64,000 nt of DNA from an uncultured Alphaproteobacteria bacterium (GCA_947627155.1 CANQUX010000002.1:62001-126000); one strand, 5' to 3'; shown: positions 1-9,192, counted from the first letter of the stretch. The notes: generated from the letters alone by a model not told the origin. Made by a program: numbers and translations.

Positions 1-580
1 CGATCGGGAAACCCATGCGTTTTAAAGCCGGCGTAATACCGGTTGAAGCCGGTTCACCATAGCGCCCGCCGGCCGTTTTTTCCAAACCGATATGCATTAA
101 CCCGTTCAAAAACGTGCCGGTTGTCACAATCACACAGCGCGCCAAAATTGTTTTTCCGTTGGCCACAACCCCTGTAACGCGCTTGCCTTCCCGTAAAATA
201 TCATCAACCGAGGCTTCCATCAGCGTTAAGTTCGGATAGTGTTTTAATTTTTCCTGCATCAGTGCCCGATAAGCCGCTTTATCCGCCTGCGCGCGCGGAC
301 CTTGCACGGCCGGACCTTTCGATTGATTCAACATGCGAAACTGAATGCCCGTTTCATCAATCACTTCCCCCATCAGCCCGCCCAACGCATCAATTTCGCG
401 CACCACCGTTCCCTTGCCCAATCCGCCGATGGCAGGATTACAAGACATATCGGCAATGGTATGAATATGATGCGTGATTAAAAGCGTTTGCGCCCCCAAT
501 CGCGCCGCCGCGGCACACGCTTCACATCCGGCATGGCCGCCGCCGATAACAATCACGTCATAAGAAGACAACAATTCCAT
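1..580 (-). CDS. mnmG: MnmG (GidA), tRNA U34 carboxymethylaminomethyl-modification enzyme, N-terminal part
   Basis: This is the N-terminal 193 codons of MnmG; the gene runs off the left edge of the window. MnmG is the FAD-binding partner of MnmE, and together they modify uridine 34 of tRNAs that read split codon boxes. Translation of the minus strand from the ATG at 578-580 shows a dinucleotide-binding glycine motif near residue 12 (VIGGGHAGCEA). It is followed by the family signatures CNPAIGGLGKG, near residue 48, and LNQSKGPAVQGPRAQADK, near residue 85. These identify the family without doubt. Nothing downstream can be judged because the remaining two thirds lie outside the window. Confidence 0.96.
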   Translation of the reverse strand, partial: MELLSSYDVIVIGGGHAGCEACAAAARLGAQTLLITHHIHTIADMSCNPAIGGLGKGTVVREIDALGGLMGEVIDETGIQFRMLNQSKGPAVQGPRAQADKAAYRALMQEKLKHYPNLTLMEASVDDILREGKRVTGVVANGKTILARCVIVTTGTFLNGLMHIGLEKTAGGRYGEPASTGITPALKRMGFPI

Positions 581-688
581 ATTTTTATCCTTTTTTTATA
601 TGCAAATTGTATGACAAACCCGCCTAAAAAGCAAGCCTTTTTTAATGCTTTTTTTTGAAGAAAGAAGAGAAAAAAAGTTTTCGGCGAT

Positions 689-1669
689 TTATCGTTTCTT
701 TTTGCTGATTGCACGCCAATTTTTCACATTTTTTTGATGTTCCTGATAAGTTTGCGCAAAGGAATGACCGCCGGTGCCGTTGGCAACAAAATATAAATTA
801 TCGGACTGCGCGGGATTCAGCACCGCTTCAATTGATTTGCGCCCCGGATTGGATATGGCGCCGCGCGGCAAGCCGGATATATAATAGGTATTATACGGAT
901 TCGGCATTTTTAAATCATCATACGTCAGTGCTCGTTTTAAATCGTATTTTCCGTCCGTTAAGCCATATAAAACCGTCGGATCCGATTGCAGTTTCATGCC
1001 TTTTTTCAAGCGATTGACAAACACGGCCGCCACTTCCAAACGCTCCGTATCAAGCCCCGTTTCTTTTTCCACGATTGAAGCCAAAATAACAGCTTCTTTG
1101 GGAGTTTTCAAAGGCAAATCGGCTTGTCGTTTTTCCCAAAGCTCCTCTGACAGACGTGTCATGGCATTTTGCATCCGCAGAATCATTCCTTGCTTGGTAT
1201 CACCGTAACTGTAATGATAAGTATCGGGCAACAGGGTACCATCTTTCGGCAATTCATCAACATTTCCGATTAACCCTTTGGCATTATTCATCAACTGCAC
1301 AATTTGATAACTGCTTAACCCCTCCGGCACGTTAAACCGCCGAATATATGTTTGTCCGCTGGCTAAAATCAGCATCACCATTTTGGCACTTGCCCCTTTC
1401 GGAAAAGCATATTCCCCCGCTTTAATGTTCTTGGTATTTCCCGATGCGCGAACACCCAACATAAAAACGGAAGCACTGTTAATCACGCCTTCCCGTTTTA
1501 ACAAATAAGCCACTTGCTTTAAGCCTTTTCCTTTGGGAATGTAAACTTCTTTTTGAGCCGATAACGGCCCTTCCGCCACAAACTGCGAATAAGTGGTAAA
1601 CACACTGCCGCCGATAACGGAAGCAATCAATAAAACAATAACGAAATAAACCGGAATGAAACGGCGCAT
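689..1669 (-). CDS. mltG: MltG, endolytic murein transglycosylase
   Basis: 326-residue MltG (YceG family), an inner-membrane lytic transglycosylase that cuts nascent glycan strands and so limits peptidoglycan chain length. One N-terminal membrane segment (residues about 5-27) anchors a periplasmic domain. The catalytic-glutamate motif is visible as ASIVEKETG, followed by the usual FVNRL and NPYNTY..GLPRGAISNPG signatures. The start lies 3 bases after the fabF stop, so it is probably translationally linked to the fatty-acid genes. The order fabG-acpP-fabF-mltG is common in alphaproteobacteria and links membrane-lipid supply with wall growth. Length and motifs are ordinary. Confidence 0.95.
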   Translation of the reverse strand: MRRFIPVYFVIVLLIASVIGGSVFTTYSQFVAEGPLSAQKEVYIPKGKGLKQVAYLLKREGVINSASVFMLGVRASGNTKNIKAGEYAFPKGASAKMVMLILASGQTYIRRFNVPEGLSSYQIVQLMNNAKGLIGNVDELPKDGTLLPDTYHYSYGDTKQGMILRMQNAMTRLSEELWEKRQADLPLKTPKEAVILASIVEKETGLDTERLEVAAVFVNRLKKGMKLQSDPTVLYGLTDGKYDLKRALTYDDLKMPNPYNTYYISGLPRGAISNPGRKSIEAVLNPAQSDNLYFVANGTGGHSFAQTYQEHQKNVKNWRAISKKKR

Positions 1670-1672
1670 TCG

Positions 1673-2926
1673 TTAAATCTTTTTGAAAATTAAAGAACCG
1701 TTCGTACCACCGAATCCGAATGAATTGGATAAAACCGCTTTCACCTGTTTTTCTTTGGCAACATTCGGCACCAAATCAAACCCTTTTGTTTCTTCTTCCG
1801 GCTCTTCCAAATTGATGGTCGGCGGTAAAATGCCCGTTTGAAGAGCCATTATGGAATAAATGGATTCAACGGCACCGGCAGCACCCAACAAATGCCCGAT
1901 ACACGATTTTGTTGATGACATGGAAACTTTTGATCCCATGCCGAACACCTCCCGAACGGCATTAAATTCAACCATATCACCAAGCGGTGTTGAGGTTCCG
2001 TGGGCGTTAATGTAATCAATCTCTTCCGGATTTAACCCTGCCGATTTTAAAGCCCCCTGCATGGCGCGTAAACCGCCGTTTCCGCCGGGTGCCGTAATAT
2101 GATGCGCATCACCCGTCATGGCATAACCCACAACTTCGGCATAAATTTTAGCACCGCGCTTTTTCGCATGCTCATATTCCTCCAACACCACAACGCCCGA
2201 TCCTTCGCCCATCACAAAACCGTCACGCCCTTTATCCCACGGACGAGAAGCTTTTTCCGGCGTGTCGTTATAGCGTGTAGAAAGCGCTTTGGCCTGCGAA
2301 AATCCGGCAATTCCCAGCGGACAAATTGCCGCTTCGGCACCGCCGGCAATCATCACATCGGCTTCATTGTTCTTAATAATGCGCATGGCATCACCAATGG
2401 CGTGCGTTCCCGTGGCACAGGCCGTTACAACGGCGTGATTGGGTCCTTTAAAGCCGTATTTGATGGAAACCTGCCCCGAAATTAAATTGATTAACGAGGA
2501 GGGAATAAAGAAAGGCGATAAGCGCCGCGGCCCTTGTTCATGAACCAATATCGCACCGGCCTCAATGGTTTGAAGCCCGCCGATTCCCGAACCGATTAAC
2601 ACACCGGCACGCACCATTTCTTCCTCCGTTTGCGGAATGTAACCCGAATCTTCCACGGCATCGGTTGCCGCGGTTAAGCCGTATAAAATGAAAGGATCAA
2701 CATGGCGTTGCTCTTTAGGTGACAAAACCGAATCGGGCTGAAAGGCATCGGGCATATCCCCCGTAGGGATTTGTCCGGCCACTTTGGCCACAAAGTTTTC
2801 CGTATCAAAAGAGCGGATTCTTTGAATACCCGAAACACCGCGCGTAATTTTATCCCAGTTCGTTTTAAGACCGCGACCCAGCGGACTTAATATACCCATA
2901 CCGGTTACAACAACTCTTCTTGCCAT
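1673..2926 (-). CDS. fabF: FabF, 3-oxoacyl-[ACP] synthase II
   Basis: 417-residue beta-ketoacyl-ACP synthase II, the condensing enzyme that elongates acyl-ACP with malonyl-ACP in type II fatty-acid synthesis. The catalytic triad is visible as Cys170 (VTACATGT), His309 (NAHGTSTPLGD) and His345 (CIGHLLGAAG). A longer open frame starts 22 codons upstream. I choose the ATG at 2924-2926 because the protein then begins MARRVVVTGMG, as in the family, and AAGGAAAA precedes it. The upstream extension overlaps the intergenic sequence after acpP. It is third in the fabG-acpP-fabF-mltG run. Confidence 0.96.
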   Translation of the reverse strand: MARRVVVTGMGILSPLGRGLKTNWDKITRGVSGIQRIRSFDTENFVAKVAGQIPTGDMPDAFQPDSVLSPKEQRHVDPFILYGLTAATDAVEDSGYIPQTEEEMVRAGVLIGSGIGGLQTIEAGAILVHEQGPRRLSPFFIPSSLINLISGQVSIKYGFKGPNHAVVTACATGTHAIGDAMRIIKNNEADVMIAGGAEAAICPLGIAGFSQAKALSTRYNDTPEKASRPWDKGRDGFVMGEGSGVVVLEEYEHAKKRGAKIYAEVVGYAMTGDAHHITAPGGNGGLRAMQGALKSAGLNPEEIDYINAHGTSTPLGDMVEFNAVREVFGMGSKVSMSSTKSCIGHLLGAAGAVESIYSIMALQTGILPPTINLEEPEEETKGFDLVPNVAKEKQVKAVLSNSFGFGGTNGSLIFKKI

Positions 2927-3009
2927 ATTGTTTTCCTTATAAATAGATAAAAAAGGACGCCCGACTGATACTGCGTAAAGGACGTCCCACACTGATATTA
3001 TTTGAAAAA

Positions 3010-3243
3010 TTACATTTGTTTTTCAATAAATTCAACCGCGTCTTTGACCGTACGGATTTTTTCGGCGGCATCATCGGGAATGGAACAACCGAATTCTTCT
3101 TCGAAAGCCATCACCAATTCAACCGTATCCAAACTGTCCGCACCCAAATCATCAATAAAGCTGGCGCCTTCGACAACTTTGGCTTCGTCAACACCTAAGT
3201 GTTCGACAACAATTTTTTTTACGCGTTCTGAAACATTACTCAT
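3010..3243 (-). CDS. acpP: Acyl carrier protein
   Basis: 77-residue acidic acyl carrier protein, which carries growing acyl chains on a 4'-phosphopantetheine arm. The attachment serine is Ser37 in the DSL motif ([10 protein letters not shown]). Length, charge and helix pattern match AcpP. It lies between fabG and fabF on the same strand and is preceded by an AAAGGAAAT ribosome-binding site. Confidence 0.97.
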   Translation of the reverse strand: MSNVSERVKKIVVEHLGVDEAKVVEGASFIDDLGADSLDTVELVMAFEEEFGCSIPDDAAEKIRTVKDAVEFIEKQM

Positions 3244-3405
3244 TTTTATTTCCTTTTCTGTTAATAAACAAATTTGTCTTACATTGAAGACGAAATCGAA
3301 ATGGTTTTAGCACATTTTTTTCGTTTCGTCCAGTACTTTTTTTAATTTTTAACACTTTTTTATATTTTTCAGGCTCTTAAATTGCCGTTTTTTTATAAAA
3401 AGTGC

Positions 3406-4143
3406 TTAAATCATTGCCATACCGCCGTTGACATGAATGGTTTGTCCGGTAATATAGGAGGCTTCATCACTGGCCAAAAACACCACCGTATTGGCAATAT
3501 CTTCCGCCGTTCCCAAGCGTCCCATCGGCACTTCTTTCAACAACTGCGCCCGAACTTCTTCCGACAAAGCATCGGTCATCGGTGTTTTGATGAAACCGGG
3601 AGCAACCGAGTTAAACGTGATTCCGCGGGAAGCCAATTCCTGCGCCATACATTTACTCATGGCAATCAAACCGGCTTTTGAAGCCGAATAGTTTGCCTGT
3701 CCGGCATTACCCGTCACGCCGACAATGGAAGCCATGCTGATCACACGACCGAATCGATTTTTCATCATACCCGGAATAACGGCACGCGCCAACTTAAAAC
3801 CGGCTGTTAAGTTAATGTTTAAAACGGCTTGCCATTGATCATCGGTCATCCGCATAGCCAATCCGTCTTTGGTGATACCGGCATTATTGACCAAAATATC
3901 AATACGCCCCATATCTGCCTGCGCTTGCTTTACAAGCTGATTTAAACTTTCCGAATCGGTTAAATTCGCCGAATAGACAAAAACCCGATCACCTAATTCT
4001 GCCTGAAATGCTTTCAAGGTTTCCAAATTCATATCAGTCAGCGCCAGCGTGGCACCTTGGGCATGCATTTTTTTGGCAATTTGACGCCCGATGCCACCGG
4101 TTGCACCGGTAATAAGGGCCGTTTTTCCTGTTAATTCAAACAT
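3406..4143 (-). CDS. fabG: FabG, 3-oxoacyl-[ACP] reductase
   Basis: 245-residue short-chain dehydrogenase that reduces 3-oxoacyl-ACP with NADPH. It shows the cofactor motif TGATGGIG (residues 13-20), NNAG (86-89), the catalytic Ser139, and Tyr152-x-x-x-Lys156 (YSASK). The C-terminus ends TGQTIHVNGGMAMI, typical of FabG. It is the first gene of the fatty-acid cluster and has a recognisable promoter just upstream. The start is supported by an AAAGGAG site. Confidence 0.96.
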   Translation of the reverse strand: MFELTGKTALITGATGGIGRQIAKKMHAQGATLALTDMNLETLKAFQAELGDRVFVYSANLTDSESLNQLVKQAQADMGRIDILVNNAGITKDGLAMRMTDDQWQAVLNINLTAGFKLARAVIPGMMKNRFGRVISMASIVGVTGNAGQANYSASKAGLIAMSKCMAQELASRGITFNSVAPGFIKTPMTDALSEEVRAQLLKEVPMGRLGTAEDIANTVVFLASDEASYITGQTIHVNGGMAMI

Positions 4144-4174
4144 TTTTTCTCCTTTGAATGATTAAACGTCAGTG

Positions 4175-4203
4175 ACTATACCACGAAAAATTTTTTTTTG
4201 CAA
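4175..4203 (-). promoter_or_regulatory. Predicted promoter of the fabG cluster
   Basis: On the minus strand TTGCAA is followed, after exactly 17 bases, by TATAGT. It lies about 32 bases upstream of the fabG start and no other candidate is near. Sigma-70-type, predicted by eye only. Confidence 0.6.
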
Positions 4204-4334
4204 CTCATTTCGGAAAATATCACATTTTTGTCATTTTTCAAAAAGGCATATCGACTTTAGATAAAGTGTTTCGGCTTTTCTCTTGATTCATGCATTTTTT
4301 AACCCATTTAAATGAAAGCGAAAGGAGACACATC

Positions 4335-5105
4335 ATGAAATCACGCAAAAAAAAAGCATTCAAGAAAAAACCATCAATGATGCAAGATGCCAAAAAAACG
4401 GCAAAAAATATGGGAGCTTCCATTAAGGAAACAGCCCAAAAAGTCGGAAACAAAGTATCGGAAACGGCGCAAGAGGCCAAAGATAAAATTTCTCAAAGCA
4501 TTGAAAACGACTCCGATGACACAACCGAAAATCAACAAGATGACGGCAATGAAGAAACGCCGCGTATTCCCGATTCCAAAGTGAAGCAGGTAAAAGCCGA
4601 AAATTTAAAAGATAATGACTTGATTTTAGATATTCGCACACATTTCCAACATGCCAAAGAAGCCTTAATGCATCCGCATTGGCATATTGAGGCTGCTGAT
4701 GTTGATCCGTGTGAATTTATGCGCACTTATAAAATAGATCCTTCAAAAACACTTTACATTATTTGCTCAACCGGCAGAAAATCAATGGATATGGCCAAAA
4801 AATTCATTGCGGTCGGCTATAAAAACGTGGCCTCCGTTATCGGCGGAATCAGTGCGGCCAAAGAAGCCGGCTTAAAAATGATTGAACATTCGGCATGGGA
4901 TGTGCAGCGTCAAGCTTATTTAACGGCAGGTGCACTCATTTTAATCGGCTTTTTACTATCGGGCATGATTACCAAACTTTTTTTGATTGTTCCGTTTTTA
5001 GTGGGCTTATGTTTAGCCATACAAGGATTATCCGGCATTGCTCTCATTGACGGTGTTTTAGAAAAAATGCCGTGGAATCAGCCGTCGGAAGAACCCGAAC
5101 AATAA
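4335..5105 (+). CDS. Rhodanese-domain membrane protein with DUF2892-like tail
   Basis: 256 residues. The basic N-terminus is followed by a lysine- and alanine-rich amphipathic stretch (residues about 15-65). A rhodanese-like domain follows (about 85-185) with a probable persulfide cysteine in CSTGRKS. The C-terminus has two hydrophobic segments (about 197-240) like the DUF2892 tail of YgaP-type sulfurtransferases. The probable role is membrane-bound sulfur transfer or persulfide handling; the substrate is unknown. The start is the ATG at 4335, which has AAAGGAG upstream; an upstream in-frame ATG lacks a good site. A clear terminator follows, so it is probably transcribed alone. Confidence 0.8.
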   Translation: MKSRKKKAFKKKPSMMQDAKKTAKNMGASIKETAQKVGNKVSETAQEAKDKISQSIENDSDDTTENQQDDGNEETPRIPDSKVKQVKAENLKDNDLILDIRTHFQHAKEALMHPHWHIEAADVDPCEFMRTYKIDPSKTLYIICSTGRKSMDMAKKFIAVGYKNVASVIGGISAAKEAGLKMIEHSAWDVQRQAYLTAGALILIGFLLSGMITKLFLIVPFLVGLCLAIQGLSGIALIDGVLEKMPWNQPSEEPEQ

Positions 5106-5123
5106 TATCTTGACTGATATAAA

Positions 5124-5157
5124 ACGGGCAGATACCTTTTATCTGCCTGTTTTTTTT
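5124..5157 (+). terminator. Rho-independent terminator after the rhodanese gene
   Basis: A 10-base-pair stem (ACGGGCAGAT against ATCTGCCTGT, one G-U pair) with a 7-base loop is followed by eight T residues. Confidence 0.85.
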
Positions 5158-5261
5158 ATGATTGAAGCTATTTGTTAAAAAAAATCAATCGATTAGCATT
5201 TTGAATATTCAACTAATTTTTTTATTTCGCTTTTTCTTTTGAAATAAACGGAAAAAAGCAC

Positions 5262-5290
5262 TTGCAAAACCTCTCGATTTGTGATATTAT
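5262..5290 (+). promoter_or_regulatory. Predicted promoter of the ankyrin gene at 5333
   Basis: TTGCAA, 17 bases, then TATTAT, ending about 42 bases before the start codon. Confidence 0.65.
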
Positions 5291-5332
5291 ATTTCTTACA
5301 TTTTTTAAAAAAAAGAAAGGTCGATTACAAAA

Positions 5333-5812
5333 ATGAATTCGGAATCACTGAACACCCAACTGATTAAAGCAGTTAATGCTCATGAAATTAAAAAAGTCGA
5401 AGATCTTATTCAACAGGGAGCCGATCCGAACGTGAAGCATTCTGACGGGAACACGCCGCTCATTATGGCTATTCAATCAATTCAACCGGAAATGGTACAA
5501 CTGCTTATTGATTATAATGTCGACGTCAACAAAAAAGGACATGACAATAAAACGCCGTTTTTCTGGGCAGCTTATGTGCAATGCGAAGAATGTGCCAAAT
5601 TGTTAATCAAAGCCGGTGCAAGAACAAACAAAAGTTTGTCCATTCATACCGGAATTTATGATTGGGATAAACGTAAAAATCAACAAATTAAAGAATTTGT
5701 AAAAAAAGTTCTCAGCACACATAAGCCGAAAAAAATTATTGCGCATCAATCCGATTACCGCTCTTTCTCTTTATTACGGTTTGCCGCCTGTCAACAAAAA
5801 ATATACGATTGA
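5333..5812 (+). CDS. Small ankyrin-repeat protein
   Basis: 159 residues with about three ankyrin repeats between residues 5 and 105 (for example GADPNVKHSDGNTPLIMAI and DVNKKGHDNKTPFFWAA). A basic C-terminal tail of about 50 residues resembles no domain I recognise. Ankyrin repeats are protein-binding scaffolds, and nothing here gives the partner. There is no signal peptide or membrane segment. The ATG is preceded by AAAGAAAGG. It has its own promoter and a terminator at 5867, so it is probably monocistronic. It is one of at least eleven ankyrin genes in the window. Confidence 0.8.
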   Translation: MNSESLNTQLIKAVNAHEIKKVEDLIQQGADPNVKHSDGNTPLIMAIQSIQPEMVQLLIDYNVDVNKKGHDNKTPFFWAAYVQCEECAKLLIKAGARTNKSLSIHTGIYDWDKRKNQQIKEFVKKVLSTHKPKKIIAHQSDYRSFSLLRFAACQQKIYD

Positions 5813-5866
5813 AATAAAAGCTTTTTTATAACAAAGTTTTTCATTAAAAAATTGTTTTTCGAAAAG

Positions 5867-5903
5867 ACAGCAAAAAGCGGCGTTGATTTTTGCTGTTTTT
5901 TTT
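5867..5903 (+). terminator. Terminator after the ankyrin gene at 5333
   Basis: A perfect 10-base-pair stem (ACAGCAAAAA against TTTTTGCTGT) with a 10-base loop is followed by a run of T. Confidence 0.8.
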
Positions 5904-5914
5904 ACAAAAAAAAC

Positions 5915-5943
5915 TTGTAACAGACTTTAAAATATGATAAAAT
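5915..5943 (+). promoter_or_regulatory. Predicted promoter of the gene at 5973
   Basis: TTGTAA, 17 bases, then TAAAAT, about 30 bases before the start codon. Confidence 0.6.
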
Positions 5944-5972
5944 TACAATAAATTCAATCAGGAGGTTTGATC

Positions 5973-6800
5973 ATGGTTAATGATGATTACAGTATTCTTT
6001 TATATAAAAATGTTTTAATGGATCCGACTATGCCGCGCGATAAAGTCCGCATTGTTGATGCATTTCACAATCGTAACCACAACACACAATATAATAAATC
6101 AAAACTCAATCCCAAACATATGTTTAAAAATCTTGTTGTGTTAAAAGACTGTGATTTTTCCAATCAAGATTTAACGGGAAACGAATGCTCACCGGCACTC
6201 GTTATGGGAACATATAACATTGAAAATACCCTTATTCCCGACTTAGTTAATGCACCGCGTTTTGCTTTTCAAGGAGCGAAAATAAAAGGAACACCCTTGG
6301 CTCAAAAGCTTGGAAAAGAATTTTTAAGCGGAGCCGAATATAATAAATTGTGGGCTGAACAAAACGGAGCGCCAGAATTACCACGACTAACAAATGAATT
6401 GACTTTTGCGATTTGTCTGAATAAAAATGAAGTGCATATTTATAAAGATGCCGTTGCCGAGAAAGATGATCAAGCTTGTTCATTGCTTGACAGAACAGGC
6501 ATTATTATTTTGGGTGATTGTGATTTAAGAAATCTAAAAAATTTACTCACGCTTCGAAACGGCGTTTCTTATATCGGCGGCAATTTAGATATTTCCGGTA
6601 CACAAGTTCAAACATTAAGTAAAGCAATTAACCCGCAATTTTTGAAAGGTGATCTTATTTTTGCTGATACACCGTTAGCAAAATTTTTGGGATGTGACCG
6701 ATTAAGCCCTAAGGAATATGAAGCAGCATGGAAAAAAGAAAACAAACCGAGTTTGTGCGAATTATATAATCAACGCAAAAAAGATTATCAACACGCATAA
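5973..6800 (+). CDS. Unknown protein made of two similar modules
   Basis: 275 residues, not recognised. It has an internal duplication. Residues about 45-125 and about 175-262 share a DCD[FL]xN motif (DCDFSNQD, DCDLRNLK). Later in each module come a TPLAxxLG or TPLAKFLG motif, and then an LSxxEYxxxWxxxN motif (LSGAEYNKLWAEQN, LSPKEYEAAWKKEN). The short alternating hydrophobic strands recall pentapeptide or leucine-rich beta solenoids, but I cannot assign a family. The start is the ATG at 5973 because AGGAGG lies seven bases upstream. No signal peptide or membrane segment is visible. It may be cotranscribed with the YjbR gene 29 bases downstream. Confidence 0.7.
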   Translation: MVNDDYSILLYKNVLMDPTMPRDKVRIVDAFHNRNHNTQYNKSKLNPKHMFKNLVVLKDCDFSNQDLTGNECSPALVMGTYNIENTLIPDLVNAPRFAFQGAKIKGTPLAQKLGKEFLSGAEYNKLWAEQNGAPELPRLTNELTFAICLNKNEVHIYKDAVAEKDDQACSLLDRTGIIILGDCDLRNLKNLLTLRNGVSYIGGNLDISGTQVQTLSKAINPQFLKGDLIFADTPLAKFLGCDRLSPKEYEAAWKKENKPSLCELYNQRKKDYQHA

Positions 6801-6829
6801 TATTGTTAATAAACCATTTTCTTTAAATA

Positions 6830-7501
6830 ATGTTATTGCTTGCAGAAATTTTTCGAAATAAAACACCGGTACCGTCCCGTTTAACAGCCTACGGATTTTG
6901 TTTTCGGCAGAACAGTTATGTTTTTTCAACGCCGATTTTAAAAGCTGCATTTACGATAACCGTTTTTATATCACCCGACGGGAATATTCATTTTCAAGTT
7001 ATTGATTCGGATACGCAAGAAGAATATTTGCCGGTGCATATTACCGACATACAAGGTGCTTTTGTTCGTTCGGTTCAGGAAGCCTGCGAAGAAGTGTTAA
7101 AAGATATTGCCGAAAAGTGTTTTGTCAGTCATATTTTTAAAATGCCGCAAACAAAAGAACTGATCGAATATGTTCGGCAAAAATACGGTGATGAACCGGA
7201 ATTTTTATGGCAAAAATTTCCCGATAATGCCATTTGGCGGCGAAAAGATAATCGCAAGTGGTATGGTGCTCTCTTAACCGTTCCCTTAACAAAGCTGGGC
7301 ATAAAATCAAATAAAACGGCTGAAATCATTAACTTACGAGGCGATCCGCTTCAAATTAAACAGTTAATTGATAATAAAACTTTTTTCCCCGCATGGCACA
7401 TGAATAAAAAAAATTGGTTAACGATTGTGTCGAACGATCTTATACCGACAGAAACCGTTACGAATATGATAGATACAAGTTATTGCTTGGCTAAAAAGTA
7501 A
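6830..7501 (+). CDS. MmcQ/YjbR-family protein
   Basis: 223 residues. The C-terminal half (about residues 100-220) has the hallmarks of the MmcQ/YjbR (CyaY-like fold) family: KWYGALLTVPL, INLRGDPLQI, and FFPAWHMNKKNWLTI, with a final SYCLAK. Some members are annotated as DNA-binding but the cellular role is unclear. The N-terminal half (YGF..NSYVFSTPIL...FISPDGNIHFQVID) matches the extra domain seen in longer members of the family. No strong ribosome-binding site precedes the ATG, so translation may depend on coupling to the gene before it. Confidence 0.78.
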   Translation: MLLLAEIFRNKTPVPSRLTAYGFCFRQNSYVFSTPILKAAFTITVFISPDGNIHFQVIDSDTQEEYLPVHITDIQGAFVRSVQEACEEVLKDIAEKCFVSHIFKMPQTKELIEYVRQKYGDEPEFLWQKFPDNAIWRRKDNRKWYGALLTVPLTKLGIKSNKTAEIINLRGDPLQIKQLIDNKTFFPAWHMNKKNWLTIVSNDLIPTETVTNMIDTSYCLAKK

Positions 7502-7508
7502 CAGGCAT

Positions 7509-8306
7509 TCACCGCGGATTGTTGTTCATTTCGCATAATTGGCGAAAATAAAGTAATTTTTGTCTTTTTTCTTCTTTCCATTCGGCAATCGGCAATTCTT
7601 TATTTGTTAATTCCCGATATAACTCCTCCGGCGTTAAGCCGCTGCCGTTTTTAATTTTTTTACCGGAAGAATGTTCCCAAATCAGTTTACAAATTTCCAA
7701 ATCTTTTGATTTAACGGCATAATGGAAAGGGGTATTGCCGAAGTTATTTTGCGCTTCCGCCTGAGTTCCCCTGTTTAACAACAAAGCAACCATATTGAAA
7801 TTGCGGTTATAGGCGGCATAGTGCAGCGGATTCGATTTTTCTAAATCCAAAACATTAATATCGGCGCCGGCTTGAATCAAATAATTGGCGCATTTTACCG
7901 ATCCGACAGCGGCAACCAAATGCATAACATTTTGATTGCATTTGCTGTTCGGCAAATCGAATCGAATATCATCTTTTTTTAATTGCAAAATAATTCTTAA
8001 AGCTTCCGGACGATATAACGCCGCCACCAAAAAGGGAGATAACTCATATCGCCCTTCATCTTTTTGTCGGGGTAAAAAATGAACATCGGCACCGGCTTTG
8101 ATAAGCGGTTCGATTGCTTCGGGATAATAGAAAACGGAATAAATCAAGGCGCGAGAAAATTCTTCTTGTGAAACAGCTTTTTCCGGGCGATCGGAGAGCT
8201 TATCATTGCTTTTTACCCGCTTTAACAATTCATCAATCTGCGCTTCCTTCATTTCTTTTAAACGAAGTTTTATTTTGGCAAGCTCTTGAAATTTTTTATA
8301 ACTCAT
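7509..8306 (-). CDS. Ankyrin-repeat protein
   Basis: 265 residues. A charged N-terminal helix region (1-45) is followed by four or five ankyrin repeats (about 50-225), the clearest being AGADINVLDLEKSNPLHYAAY and NNFGNTPFHYAVKS. A short charged tail follows. There is no signal or membrane segment. I use the ATG at 8304-8306, just after a G-rich purine run (GGGGGGGAG). The longer frame adds 23 hydrophobic codons read from intergenic AT-rich DNA. The function is unknown; the fold implies protein binding. Confidence 0.8.
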   Translation of the reverse strand: MSYKKFQELAKIKLRLKEMKEAQIDELLKRVKSNDKLSDRPEKAVSQEEFSRALIYSVFYYPEAIEPLIKAGADVHFLPRQKDEGRYELSPFLVAALYRPEALRIILQLKKDDIRFDLPNSKCNQNVMHLVAAVGSVKCANYLIQAGADINVLDLEKSNPLHYAAYNRNFNMVALLLNRGTQAEAQNNFGNTPFHYAVKSKDLEICKLIWEHSSGKKIKNGSGLTPEELYRELTNKELPIAEWKEEKRQKLLYFRQLCEMNNNPR

Positions 8307-8384
8307 ATCTCCCCCCCGTTGACTTTGCTTTTTAACAATACATAATATTATATCAGAAAAAATAGCTCCTATCAAATATTTTTT

Positions 8385-8984
8385 TTAAAAAAGCGTCAAC
8401 GTATTGCCGGTTGAATAAATTTCAACATTTGAAAGACCGTTTTTTTGATCCCAATCAAATCGCATACCGCCGCAATTCGGAATATGGCGATCCATACCTC
8501 CGTAAACAATTAAAAAACTGCGCAAAACCCCGCCATGAGAAACCAGCAGAATATTGCCTTCATCTGTCGGCAGCGTTTTTAAAAAATCCATCATTCGCCG
8601 CGCAACACTCCGCTGACTTTCGCCATTGGGAAAATGCGCATCAACATTTCCGTTATCAAATTCTTCAAAAACGGCTTTTATGTCAGGCAAATGCTCAATT
8701 TCGGCAAAAGAAAGACATTCGGCATCACCGCAATCCATTTCCCGCAACAACGGCGTTGAAATAACCGTTTGTACGCCTAAAATTTTGCTTAATTCCTGCG
8801 CGGTTTGCTTGGCGCGCGTTAAATCGGACGTATAGATTTTTTGAATATCGGCATTTTTAAAATATTCTGCTGCATTTTGAGCCTGTTTAATGCCTTCCTT
8901 ATTCAGCGGAATATCGGTACTGCCCTGCACGCGACGGGCACGATTCCAATCGGTTTCCCCGTGTCTGATGGTATAAATTTTCAA
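8385..8984 (-). CDS. Histidine phosphatase superfamily protein (phosphoglycerate mutase-like)
   Basis: 199 residues. The phosphohistidine motif RHGETDWN lies at residues 7-14, and the second-histidine motif LLVSHGGVLRSF near residue 145. The sequence pattern (GSTDIPLNKEGIKQA, YTSDLTRAKQTAQ) is that of GpmB/CobC-type phosphatases rather than true glycolytic mutases. The substrate cannot be told from sequence. It ends 78 bases upstream of the neighbouring ankyrin gene and is probably a separate transcription unit. Confidence 0.85.
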   Translation of the reverse strand: MKIYTIRHGETDWNRARRVQGSTDIPLNKEGIKQAQNAAEYFKNADIQKIYTSDLTRAKQTAQELSKILGVQTVISTPLLREMDCGDAECLSFAEIEHLPDIKAVFEEFDNGNVDAHFPNGESQRSVARRMMDFLKTLPTDEGNILLVSHGGVLRSFLIVYGGMDRHIPNCGGMRFDWDQKNGLSNVEIYSTGNTLTLF

Positions 8985-9143
8985 AAAGCGTCTCCTTTAA
9001 AATAAGCAAAAAACAAATTTTTTTTCAGGATATGACATAAAATAGTAAATGTCAAGCATGGTTTGATCAACTTCTGCATAACAAGTTATGCAAAACAACA
9101 CCTTTTTTATCATATGATACCTTTTAAACAAATAAAGCCATAA

Positions 9144-9172
9144 AAAAAGAGAGACCGATGAGCCTCTCTTTT
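9144..9172 (-). terminator. Terminator after the cyclophilin gene
   Basis: Nearly perfect AAGAGAG/CTCTCTT stem followed on the minus strand by seven T residues. The + strand also has T after the stem, so it may work both ways. Confidence 0.7.
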
Positions 9173-9192
9173 CTTCTTTTGAAAAATAATTT

